Assembly (NCBI RefSeq): GCF_019711655.1
Contig: NZ_JAIGNU010000003.1
Location: forward strand, 1 to 64,000
DNA length: 64,000 nt
Origin: Qipengyuania mesophila
GTDB lineage: Bacteria > Pseudomonadota > Alphaproteobacteria > Sphingomonadales > Sphingomonadaceae
Reading direction: 5' to 3'
Shown here: positions 55,934-64,000 of the stretch, one piece after another
Numbering within the stretch: the stretch's first letter is position 1
How the letters are laid out: each line of letters opens with the position of its first letter
Made by a program: the position numbers and the translations under genes
The notes under the pieces: generated by a model
Seen by the model: only the letters and a program-made list of their open reading frames with translations
The model's database searches: none
Told to the model about the DNA's origin: nothing

Positions 55934-58900
55934 ATGATCATCCCCAAGGCCCGTTCGCGTAACATCCCTCCGGCGAAGCTGTCTTGCAGCGGAGCGAAGC
56001 TGCTTGCGACAACTTGTCTTACGAGTCTCGCACTCGCCATCCCGGTTCAAGTTCAGGCACAGGAATGTACGCCGCTCCCGGAATATCCAACCACGGACCA
56101 GACCCACAGCGTCGACCCGGATGGCGTTTACACTGGATCGGGCTGGAACGGCGGAAGCAGGGACTTCGACGGCGGCGATGGCGGTAATGGGGCCGAGGGT
56201 CCTTCGATCACGGTCGTCAACTGTGGGACCGTAAATGGATTCCGCTATATCGATGCGAGTTCCTTTGGCGGCCATGGCGGCGGCGGAGCAAATGCGGCCT
56301 GGCCCAAGGAACCCGGTGCCGGTGGGCGTGGCGGAGATGGCGGAACCGTCATCGTTGAAAATCTCGCGGACGGCAAGATCGTCGGCTGGGACAAGGGACT
56401 CTATGCCCACAGCAGGGGCGGCGACGGCGGCAATGGCGGCGGCGCCGCCACGTTCGGCAGCGGCGCCGACGGCGGTAACGGCGGCAATGGCGGCGATGTG
56501 TACGTCATCAATCTGGGCACGATAGAGACCCTCTTCGACAAGGGGGCTGGCATGTTCGGCCTGACCGAGGGCGGCACCGCTGGCTACGGCGGCTCTGGCG
56601 GTTGGTTCGACGGCAAGGGCGGCACCGGTGGCGCAGGCGGAAACTCGGGTTCCGATGTGACCGGTCAAAACGAGGGCACGATCACCACCATCGGTTCCAA
56701 GAGCCACGGCATGGCCATGCACAGCGTCGGCGGAAACGGCGGCTATGGCGGCCGCACTGTCGGTTTGTTCTTCGCGATGGGCGGCGATGGCGGCCCTGGC
56801 GGTATCGGCGGCACGATCTTTGTCGCCAACAGCGGCTCGATCACCACCACCGGCTATAATGCCAAGGGCATCGACGCGCTTTCGCAGGGCGGCGGCGGCG
56901 GCGACGGCGGCAGTGCCTATGCGGTCGGCCCCGTGTTCGGCGTCGCGATCGGCGGCTCGGGCGGATACGGCGGCGATTCCGGTGTCGTCGAAGTCTTCAA
57001 TACCGGTTCGATTTCGACCGACGGCACGGGCGCGATGGGAATCAGCGCGAAGTCGATCGCGGGCGGCGGTGGCGACGGCGGTTCGGCCTATGCCGTGGCG
57101 GTCGCCCCCAATATCGCCTTCACCTTCGCGATGGGTGGCAGCGGCGGGCGCGGCGGCGATGCGGACCTCGCCTATGTCGATAACGATACCGGCGGCACCA
57201 TTATCACCGGTTCCAGCGCAAGCGACGACATGGAACTGACCGACGGGGCACAGTTGCCGGGCAACTTCGCAACCGGCATCCTTGCGCAGTCGGTCGGCGG
57301 CGGTGGCGGCAATGCCCACACCGCTTTCACCGTCTCGGCGTCTGCAGGAGAGGATGTCAGCCTTTCCGCCAATGTCGCAATCGGTGGCAGCGGCGGCGAC
57401 GGCGGCCACGGCGGCGAGGCCCAGGTCTATAACTTCGGCTCGATTACCACCCACGGGATGATGGCGAGCGGGATCCAGGCCCAGTCGATCGGCGGAGGTG
57501 GCGGCAATGGCGGTCATACCTGGGCGCTCGACGCTGCGGTCGGCGCATTTTCCGGTACCATGTCGATCAATCTGGCTGGTTCGGCAGGTGGGGGCGGCGA
57601 CGGCGGGGAAGTCTACACTTCGGTCTCGGGTGACATCACAACAGTCGGCCAGATGTCGAACGGCGTCCACGCACAGTCAGTCGGCGGCGGCGGCGGGTCC
57701 GGCGGAAATGTCGTCTCGACAACTGGTTCGGTTGGCGAGAATAGTCTCAACCTCGGCGTGTCGCTGGGCGGAAGCGGCAGCAGCGGCGGCCACGGCGGTT
57801 CACTTTTCTCCGAACTGACCGAGACTGGGACGATCGCAACCCACGGCGATTTTTCGGCCGGCATCCTGGCCCAATCGACCGGCGGTGGTGGCGGCAATGG
57901 CGGCTCGATCCACAGCTATGCTCTCGCGCTCCAAAATGGTGAAGGGATGGCCGCGAGTGCCAAGGTCGATGTTGGCGGCAGCGGAGGCGCTGGCGGAACC
58001 GGCGGAAATATCACACAGAACATTGACGGCACCATCAAGACCTACGGCGTCATGTCGGTGGGTGCGGCCGCGCATTCGATCGGCGGCGGCGGCGGCAATG
58101 GCGGGCACATCTTTGCGCTGAACGTCTCCGCCTCGCTCGACACGGGTATCAGCGAGACCGAGGGCCGCGTGGTCCAGGCCAGCGTCAATGTCGGCGGAAG
58201 TGGCGGCACGGGCGCCGATGGCGGCGACATCACGGCCAATTTCGGCGGTAACATCACCACCGAGGAAGCTCTTTCCAAGGGTCTCCTGCTCCAGTCGATC
58301 GGCGGCGGTGGGGGCAATGGCGGGAACGTCCACAGCTACAGCTTCGCCACCTCGATGCCGCGTTCGCTCGGTGGATTAGGCAATCGCGTTTTAGGCGAGA
58401 TCACCAGCTATTTCGGGGAAACCTTCGACACCAAGACTAACCTGAACATCACCGTCGATGTCGGCGGCTCGGGCGGGACAGGCGGCGTCGGTGGCACTGT
58501 CCAGGCGTTGCTAGATGGCGGCTCGATCACGACCAATGGCCACTTCGCCTCCGGTATCTCCGCCCAATCGATCGGCGGCGGGGGCGGCAATGGCGGCTCC
58601 GCGGTTGCCAACGGGTTCATGGGGTTGAGCACGGTCGGCGTTGCAGTGGCCGTTGGTGGTTCGGGCGGCACTGGCGGCACGGGCGGCGACGTCACCATCA
58701 AGGCGGCCGAGAATGGTAACCTCACCGTAGTCTCGACCGCTGGCGACCACAGCTACGGCGTCCACGCCCAGTCGATCGGCGGCGGCGGCGGCACGGGCGG
58801 TGCGACCGGCTCCAAGAAGGTCGGGATTTACGGCCTCACCGGCCTCAATCTCGCCCTCGGCGTCGGTGGAAACGGCGGAATCGGCAACACTGGCGGCAAC

Positions 58901-61900
58901 ATCCTCGTGCGCGACATCACCGCCCTGACGTCGGGTTCCAACGCCCACGGTGTCTTTGTCCAATCGATCGGCGGGGGCGGCGGCGACGGTGGTGCCTCGG
59001 ACGGTGACGGGGTCCTCCAAGTCAAGCTCGGCGGCGACGGCGGCGATGGCAACCACGGCGGCACGGTTGACGTGCAGTGGGCTCGTGCGCAGACCTCGGG
59101 TACCGGTGCCTTCGGCATCCTGGCCCAGTCGATCGGCGGCGGCGGCGGTAGCGCCGGCGTTGCCAGCGATGCTTCGTGGCACAATTGGGTCGACGATCTC
59201 GGCAAGGCGATCGCTACCGGTGTCGGTTTCGACGTGGCCGGCGGCGCAGGCAATGGCGGCGATGTCAATGTCGGCTGTGCCAGTATTGCAGTCTCCTCGA
59301 CCGAAAGCTGTTCGGTCACGGTCGAGACGACCGGCGATGGTGCGGTCGGCATCCTTGCCCAGTCGATCGGCGGCGGCGGCGGCACGTTCCACATGACGAA
59401 GACGATCAACGGCACTTTCAGCGTCACGCTGCAGGATTCGACCGTCAACCAGGGTGCGAGCGGGCACGTTCGTATCACCGATCATATCGACGGCCAGTCT
59501 TATGTCTCGACGCAGGGTGACGGCGCGATCGGAATTTTCGCCCAATCGCTTGATTCGGGCGGTGGCGCACTGTTCTTCGATCATACCCCAGACGTCGTGA
59601 ACTCTGACTTCGATACCGCGAGCACCACCAATGCCAATGGCGGCGTCCTCGTCGATCTCTACGGCAGCGTGACGACGAGCGGCGACTACGCGAGCGCGAT
59701 CCATGGCCAGTCGCTCAGCAACGCCTTCACGATGCTGACCCCCGAAGGATACACAATCTACGGGCACGCAACGAAGTTCGACACGAACAACAATGCGGCC
59801 AACTTCGTCACGCTGCGCGGTGGCGCGACGGTCTCGACGTCGGGCGCGCATTCGCACGGCATCCTCTTGGAAACAGCCTCGGGCAAGGCAGCGGGCAACG
59901 AGAACGACCAAAGCCTTTCGCAGAACGAGACCAGCTATGGCTACGACCGTGCGCAGACGATCGATGTCGCCGGCAATCTGTCGGTGTCGGGCGAAGGGTC
60001 CTGGGGCATCTACGCCGCCAACCGCTTCGGCAGTGGTTCGATAGCTGACGGCCAATACACGACCCACGTGATCCTCGAGGATGGCGGTGCGATCACGGCG
60101 TTGGCTGCCGGTCCGGGCACCGGGGGCGGCATCTATATCGAAGACGACGGCAATGTCCTCGTCGACATCCTTGGGACCATCGATGCCGGCGGCGGCATAG
60201 CACTCGATATCGATGCGGGCGGCAGTGCCGAGGCGTTCATCGGTGGCTTTGTCAACGGGTCTGTCGAACTCGCCCTGGACGACGATAGCAGCGGCACGCT
60301 CAGACTCGTCAACGAGGGTACAATCACTCGCACGGTCGTGATGATTAGCCAGAATGGCAGCATTTCGCTCGATTCCACCTCCGGATCTATTGGCACCGAC
60401 ACGGAGAGCTGGGCAATCATCGTCGACACCAAGGATGCCGAGCTCGACCTCGGTGCTGTGACGGGCAGGATCATCGGCATCGGCTCGGCCGTAGGGTCGC
60501 TGACCTCGCATGGCACAATCAATGGCGCGATTTCGGGCGCCTTCGACTACAAGTTCGGTTCGCCCGTTGCTGCGCATATTCTCAATGTTTCGATGTCGGG
60601 CGGCGAGTCCGACTACATCGACGTCAACAGCTACGAGATCGGCGGCCCCGCCGAGGGCGTGACGATCAACCTTGTGTCGCTGCCGACGAGCGCCTGGAGC
60701 GCCCAAGACATCATCACAGTCGCCAACGGCATGGGTACCAGTGGCAGCGCCGAGCAATTGTTCGGGCTCAGGACAGCAACGCTGGCAACGAACTTCGACG
60801 TGTCCATGTCATTCAACGGCTCTGGCAGCGCGACCGCTCGGCTCGAGGGGGTCGATATCGACTTCACCCGCTCTGGCCTGACCGACAACCTGCTGGACGT
60901 CGCGGGTGTCGCCAATGCGCAGATCGCCGCGATTGCCGATCCGACGGCGTCGTCTCCGACCGACGACACTTTGCTCAAGTACCTCCTAATGGGGGCGAAC
61001 GAGACTAATCTGCAGCACCTCGCAGACGAGATGACGCTGATCGAGCCGACGCTCCACTACGGCGCGCTCCAGTCAGATGCGAATGCGCAACAAGCCGCAC
61101 TCAATGATCTTCAGAGTTGTGGCGGAACCACCAGGGCCTCGGTTAACCCGATCGTTCAGGGCGAGTGCTACTGGGGTAAATATATCTGGCGCGACAACGA
61201 GCATCTCGGCGGCGCGCACAAGGACCGCGCGTCGGGCCTAGCCGTCGGTGGACAGTTCGCTGTCGGCGAGCGTCTGCACCTAGGCCTCTCCGGCCTTTAC
61301 GAGGACACGCGCTACAGGAGCGCCACGGCGTTGAGCGAAGGCACGCGTGTCGGAATCGGCACGATCCTAAAGTACAACACCGATCGCAATTTCGCATCGC
61401 TATCGCTCATGGGGTCCTATAGCTGGGCCGACGGCACGCGCACCTTCACCATGACGGAAGAGCTGGGCGGCGAAACGCTGACCGCGATCTCCGAGCACGA
61501 GTCGATGGTCTTCACCGCGCGTTTGCGCGGCGGTCGGTTCTTCGACCTCGGCGCCATCGACGTCACGCCGCTGTTCGATGCAGACCTCTCCGTGTTGCAC
61601 AACTTCGGCTACACCGAAGAAGGCGCGGGGAGCATGAACGTTCGGGTCGGTCCGTCGACAAACACGGTGTTCGACCTCCGTCCCGCGGTCCAGATCGGCA
61701 AGCATATTGCACTCGGCGATGTCGGGGTGCGTCTCTTTGGCGAGCTGGGCTATCGCGTCCGCTTCGGCGATTTGCACCTCCATGCCGGTCTCGCGGAAGG
61801 CTATGACACCGACTATCTCGCCAAAGTCACTTCGCACCGCGAGGACACCTTGCCAACATATGGGCTCGGTATGATTCTCGATCTGTCGAATAAGCTCGAG

Positions 61901-61981
61901 ATGCGCCTCAGCTACGATCTCGAAGAAGGCGGCCAGGACAAGCTGGAGAAGTTCAGCGCCAAGATGGCATTCAAGTTCTGA
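55934..61981 (+). CDS. Giant autotransporter (type V) with Gly-rich repeats
   Basis: 2015-aa secreted or surface protein. The signal peptide is about residues 1-44 (MIIPKARSRN... to 'QVQAQ'); ATG 55934 is chosen because this gives a proper signal sequence. The passenger holds about 20 repeats of some 55-65 residues, each with '(A)QSIGGGGGNGG' and a 'VGGSGGTGGDGG'-like element, predicting a long beta-helix. A Ser/Asp-rich stem follows, then a C-terminal autotransporter barrel of about 280 residues from 'GKYIWRDNEHLGG' ending in 'KMAFKF' with terminal Phe. Function (adhesion, biofilm or other) cannot be told. Confidence 0.88.
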   Translation: MIIPKARSRNIPPAKLSCSGAKLLATTCLTSLALAIPVQVQAQECTPLPEYPTTDQTHSVDPDGVYTGSGWNGGSRDFDGGDGGNGAEGPSITVVNCGTVNGFRYIDASSFGGHGGGGANAAWPKEPGAGGRGGDGGTVIVENLADGKIVGWDKGLYAHSRGGDGGNGGGAATFGSGADGGNGGNGGDVYVINLGTIETLFDKGAGMFGLTEGGTAGYGGSGGWFDGKGGTGGAGGNSGSDVTGQNEGTITTIGSKSHGMAMHSVGGNGGYGGRTVGLFFAMGGDGGPGGIGGTIFVANSGSITTTGYNAKGIDALSQGGGGGDGGSAYAVGPVFGVAIGGSGGYGGDSGVVEVFNTGSISTDGTGAMGISAKSIAGGGGDGGSAYAVAVAPNIAFTFAMGGSGGRGGDADLAYVDNDTGGTIITGSSASDDMELTDGAQLPGNFATGILAQSVGGGGGNAHTAFTVSASAGEDVSLSANVAIGGSGGDGGHGGEAQVYNFGSITTHGMMASGIQAQSIGGGGGNGGHTWALDAAVGAFSGTMSINLAGSAGGGGDGGEVYTSVSGDITTVGQMSNGVHAQSVGGGGGSGGNVVSTTGSVGENSLNLGVSLGGSGSSGGHGGSLFSELTETGTIATHGDFSAGILAQSTGGGGGNGGSIHSYALALQNGEGMAASAKVDVGGSGGAGGTGGNITQNIDGTIKTYGVMSVGAAAHSIGGGGGNGGHIFALNVSASLDTGISETEGRVVQASVNVGGSGGTGADGGDITANFGGNITTEEALSKGLLLQSIGGGGGNGGNVHSYSFATSMPRSLGGLGNRVLGEITSYFGETFDTKTNLNITVDVGGSGGTGGVGGTVQALLDGGSITTNGHFASGISAQSIGGGGGNGGSAVANGFMGLSTVGVAVAVGGSGGTGGTGGDVTIKAAENGNLTVVSTAGDHSYGVHAQSIGGGGGTGGATGSKKVGIYGLTGLNLALGVGGNGGIGNTGGNILVRDITALTSGSNAHGVFVQSIGGGGGDGGASDGDGVLQVKLGGDGGDGNHGGTVDVQWARAQTSGTGAFGILAQSIGGGGGSAGVASDASWHNWVDDLGKAIATGVGFDVAGGAGNGGDVNVGCASIAVSSTESCSVTVETTGDGAVGILAQSIGGGGGTFHMTKTINGTFSVTLQDSTVNQGASGHVRITDHIDGQSYVSTQGDGAIGIFAQSLDSGGGALFFDHTPDVVNSDFDTASTTNANGGVLVDLYGSVTTSGDYASAIHGQSLSNAFTMLTPEGYTIYGHATKFDTNNNAANFVTLRGGATVSTSGAHSHGILLETASGKAAGNENDQSLSQNETSYGYDRAQTIDVAGNLSVSGEGSWGIYAANRFGSGSIADGQYTTHVILEDGGAITALAAGPGTGGGIYIEDDGNVLVDILGTIDAGGGIALDIDAGGSAEAFIGGFVNGSVELALDDDSSGTLRLVNEGTITRTVVMISQNGSISLDSTSGSIGTDTESWAIIVDTKDAELDLGAVTGRIIGIGSAVGSLTSHGTINGAISGAFDYKFGSPVAAHILNVSMSGGESDYIDVNSYEIGGPAEGVTINLVSLPTSAWSAQDIITVANGMGTSGSAEQLFGLRTATLATNFDVSMSFNGSGSATARLEGVDIDFTRSGLTDNLLDVAGVANAQIAAIADPTASSPTDDTLLKYLLMGANETNLQHLADEMTLIEPTLHYGALQSDANAQQAALNDLQSCGGTTRASVNPIVQGECYWGKYIWRDNEHLGGAHKDRASGLAVGGQFAVGERLHLGLSGLYEDTRYRSATALSEGTRVGIGTILKYNTDRNFASLSLMGSYSWADGTRTFTMTEELGGETLTAISEHESMVFTARLRGGRFFDLGAIDVTPLFDADLSVLHNFGYTEEGAGSMNVRVGPSTNTVFDLRPAVQIGKHIALGDVGVRLFGELGYRVRFGDLHLHAGLAEGYDTDYLAKVTSHREDTLPTYGLGMILDLSNKLEMRLSYDLEEGGQDKLEKFSAKMAFKF

Positions 61982-62036
61982 ATACACTTGGGGAGCCGCG
62001 AAGGCCGGCGCCCCGTTCCCACAGGGGAATGACACG

Positions 62037-62384
62037 ATGAAATGGCGTCACGGTTTCGTTTCTCTCTCGGTGTTCATTTCGGTGGCGGCCGCTGCCGCCG
62101 GCGGGTTCAGCATGAGCCTGTCGCGCACTCAGAACATGGAGGGGACGGAAGTCCCCGAAGTGGTGATCGTCGTCGACCGGAATGCATCGAGCCTCAATCG
62201 ACAGTCGGTCCAGGCTGCGATCACGCGTACTCTTGGATCGGCGGGCGTTCGTCCGGAACTAATCGAACTCCAATCGGTCGCTACGTCCGCCATGAATATG
62301 GCCAACGACAAACAGGAGGGTATAGAGAGGATCTGTTATGTGTCTTGGTGTTCGCGCGTGTACTTGGCGGGCACATCGAGATAA
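62037..62384 (+). CDS. Small exported protein of unknown function
   Basis: 115 aa, 55 bp after the autotransporter, with AGGGG upstream of the ATG. The N-terminal signal or anchor is 'FVSLSVFISVAAAAAGGF'; then 'EVVIVVDRNASSLNRQSVQAAITRTLG' and 'LIELQSVATSAMNMAND'. The C-terminus is unusual (two Cys, 'WCSRVYLAGTSR') and could come from a frameshift. Its position suggests a role with the autotransporter. Confidence 0.5.
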   Translation: MKWRHGFVSLSVFISVAAAAAGGFSMSLSRTQNMEGTEVPEVVIVVDRNASSLNRQSVQAAITRTLGSAGVRPELIELQSVATSAMNMANDKQEGIERICYVSWCSRVYLAGTSR

Positions 62385-62470
62385 GACGCCTGTACTATCC
62401 GCCGAACGTCGCCGCGCGGTGTTCCCCCACCCGCTCTCCTTCAGGCCGATTTTGACGAGCATGAGTTCGA

Positions 62471-63730
62471 TTATCGTTTCGCGCTGAGTGTCAGCTCTTC
62501 GGAAGTCGGCAGGCGCATAAAGAATTGCCCAATTACGAGCGTCACCACCAAATAGGCCGCCGCCACGGTGAGCGCAGCGGGGAGGCCGAGCCAGTCGGAC
62601 AGCGCGCCCCAAAACCACGATCCAGCGGCCAAAGCGGCAAATGTGGCCGTCTGGTAGATGGATAGGCTTCGACCGATCATCTCGCTCGGCGCGAAGAGCT
62701 GCATCGTGACGTTGAGCGAGGCGAACACCAGCACCCAGGCGCTGCCGCCGATAAACACTGCCGGCAGAGCTTCCCAAATGGTGTCTGCACGCGCAATCAG
62801 AGCGAGCGCGGCGGCAAATCCGAGCGTACCAACCATGACCACGGTTTCGCTGCCGAAACGCTTACGCAAACCGCCGACAAACAACGCCATTGCGACCGCG
62901 CCGATAGCGAACAATCCCAGCAGCATACCGAATTCAACCTCGTCGCCCTGCAGATGGTGGCGAACTATCACCGGGGCGAGCGCGGAATAGGAGGTAGCCC
63001 CGAAGCCGAAGAGCATGACTCGGGCCATTACCCGACGGATCGGCTGATCAGACAGGCAACGGCGCAGTCCCGAGCCGATAGCTGAGAACAGCGGTGTACG
63101 GATCATCGCGTCCTGCCGACGCTTCCAGCGCAGCAACACCGCGACCATACCGAGATAGCTGGCGGCATTTATCGCGAAGGCCAGCGCCACGCTCGAGAAT
63201 GCGATCAGCAGCCCGCCAATGGCGGGTCCGGCGGTCCGAGCAACGTTGAAAGCGACCGTATTGAGCGCGATCGCCTGCGGAAGATCCTTCAGTCCCACCT
63301 CGCCGCGGAGCGCCGCGCGCCAAGCCGGCGAGTTCAGCGCAGTGCCGATACCCACCAAGAGCGTAAGAGCCAGCAAGCGAAGCGGTGTCAGCATGTCGCT
63401 GAATGCCAGCAGCGCCAGCAACGAAGTCGTGGTCAACATGCCCATTTGCGCAGTCAACATGACCCGGCGTCGGTCGCAATTGTCGGCAATAGCCCCGGCG
63501 ATCATCCCGAAGCCCATGATCCCCGTAGCCACCGAGGCCTGTACCATGGCGATCATCATATGCGACTGAGTTAACTCGGTCATAAGCCAGGCTGCGGCGA
63601 TCGCCTGAATGGAGCCGCCCACATTGGAAAAGAGATTGGCCAGCCAAATCGAACGAAAGGTGCGGTATCTCAGCGGCGCGAGCGCCGAGCTTACCGACCC
63701 CGGAATTTGGCCACTAACGCCAGTCGCCAT
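62471..63730 (-). CDS. MFS exporter (EntS/MFS_3-like)
   Basis: 419-aa, 12-helix major facilitator. It begins 'LAPLRYRTFRSIWLANLFSNVGGSIQ', characteristic of the EntS/MFS_3 group, with motif A-like 'GAIADNCDRRRVML'. ATG 63730 is preferred for GGAG upstream; the frame extends to 63775. No siderophore genes are near, so the substrate is unknown. Confidence 0.85.
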   Translation of the reverse strand: MATGVSGQIPGSVSSALAPLRYRTFRSIWLANLFSNVGGSIQAIAAAWLMTELTQSHMMIAMVQASVATGIMGFGMIAGAIADNCDRRRVMLTAQMGMLTTTSLLALLAFSDMLTPLRLLALTLLVGIGTALNSPAWRAALRGEVGLKDLPQAIALNTVAFNVARTAGPAIGGLLIAFSSVALAFAINAASYLGMVAVLLRWKRRQDAMIRTPLFSAIGSGLRRCLSDQPIRRVMARVMLFGFGATSYSALAPVIVRHHLQGDEVEFGMLLGLFAIGAVAMALFVGGLRKRFGSETVVMVGTLGFAAALALIARADTIWEALPAVFIGGSAWVLVFASLNVTMQLFAPSEMIGRSLSIYQTATFAALAAGSWFWGALSDWLGLPAALTVAAAYLVVTLVIGQFFMRLPTSEELTLSAKR

Positions 63731-63932
63731 CGTGTTGCTCCCTTGCCCATGCGACGTCCGAGCCGATCCCGTCACTTTCGCACCACGCTCGTCGTCGACT
63801 CTCGGAACCGCTAGTCCGCTTGCCGAAAGTGGCTATTCATTCAAAGCGTTTGCTTAGCCGGAAAAAGTTGATCGTTCTTAGCCTCGGCAGCAAAATCGAG
63901 ACAGCGGGTGTCGTCGATGAGTGTTCTGGAGG

Positions 63933-64000
63933 ATGAAGGCTGGCGATATGCGTGACCCGGCCAACGACAAGATGGGAAAACTGCCCTATTGCGAAAATCT
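63933..64000 (+). CDS. Possible gene start running off the window
   Basis: An open frame from ATG 63933 (or 63948) to the last base: 'MKAGDMRDPANDKMGKLPYC'. GGAGG at 63928-63932 abuts the first ATG; AAGG at 63936 suits the second. It is too short to identify. The rest of 63731-63932 shows nothing. Confidence 0.3.
   Translation, partial: MKAGDMRDPANDKMGKLPYCEN

Noticed and set aside
55934..57670. Long minus-strand frames (for example 55907-57670 and 58511-60757) opposite the autotransporter
   Set aside because: Mirror frames of Gly-rich repeats give Ala/Asp/Arg-rich products with no motifs; the plus-strand gene has a signal peptide, repeats and a barrel.
57290..59390. CRISPR-like spaced repeats
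   Set aside because: The repeated words (GGCGGCGGCGGC types) are in frame, encode QSIGGGGG, and have coding sequence between them; spacing and identity do not fit CRISPR.

Overview
The window reads as chromosomal DNA of an alphaproteobacterium of the order Sphingomonadales, most likely Erythrobacteraceae. This rests on the high-GC codon use, the block psd-pssA / rpsB-tsf / pyrH-frr-uppS-cdsA-dxr-rseP-bamA-skp-fabZ, an FnrL-type regulator, a GTTC-N7-GTTC SOS box of the alphaproteobacterial type, and a large Gly-rich autotransporter. The assignment is inferred from gene content and protein style; no search was run.

Region 1 (1-3.7 kb) is accessory DNA that looks less GC-rich than the neighbouring core genes. 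It holds the end of a TrkA/KtrA-type K+ channel regulator, a 50-residue membrane peptide, and a two-gene anti-phage unit that I read as type II Thoeris: a TM-macro effector ThsA overlapping a TIR-like ThsB. Convergent to it is a two-gene operon of a DUF2188 protein and a 'FVNCPFD' family protein with a TIR-like layout. The region ends at a stretch with GCTACA repeats, just before fnrL.

Region 2 (3.7-39.7 kb) is core chromosome. In order: fnrL; a FabH-like ketoacyl synthase; psd-pssA; a small membrane protein under a probable LexA-controlled promoter; rpsB-tsf; pyrH-frr-uppS-cdsA-dxr-rseP-bamA-skp-fabZ (translation, isoprenoid and phospholipid precursors, outer-membrane assembly); rpmE; a DksA-like protein; a GFA protein; a prolyl-4-hydroxylase-like oxygenase; tRNA-His; leucine dehydrogenase; ccmC-D-E-F-G-H-I for cytochrome c maturation; kup; a VOC protein; yciB-ftsY-mtaB-dapF; a GGDEF-EAL protein; EVE and CsbD proteins; a ThDP enzyme; an MFS transporter; and pgsA.

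Region 3 (39.8-53.6 kb) is a copper/heavy-metal island. The 3' part of pgsA and its downstream flank are repeated on its far side (53593-53900), so the island lies between two imperfect direct repeats. On the minus strand a CnrY-CnrX-CnrH-like signalling module runs into the multicopper oxidase copA, copB and a truncated PepSY gene. On the plus strand are DUF2231, lipoprotein, DUF411 and Met-rich copper-binding genes. A CsoR repressor faces a perfect palindromic operator, followed by an operon of a small membrane protein, an MBL/beta-CASP hydrolase, an archaeal-type AMP/thymidine phosphorylase, a PRPP synthetase and a Cu+ P1B-ATPase.

Region 4 (54-64 kb) is a second accessory block: a winged-helix/TPR regulator divergent from a ~2000-residue autotransporter made of about 20 Gly-rich repeats, a small unknown exported protein, an MFS exporter, and the possible start of a gene at the window edge. 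No integrase, transposase, rRNA or CRISPR array was seen.
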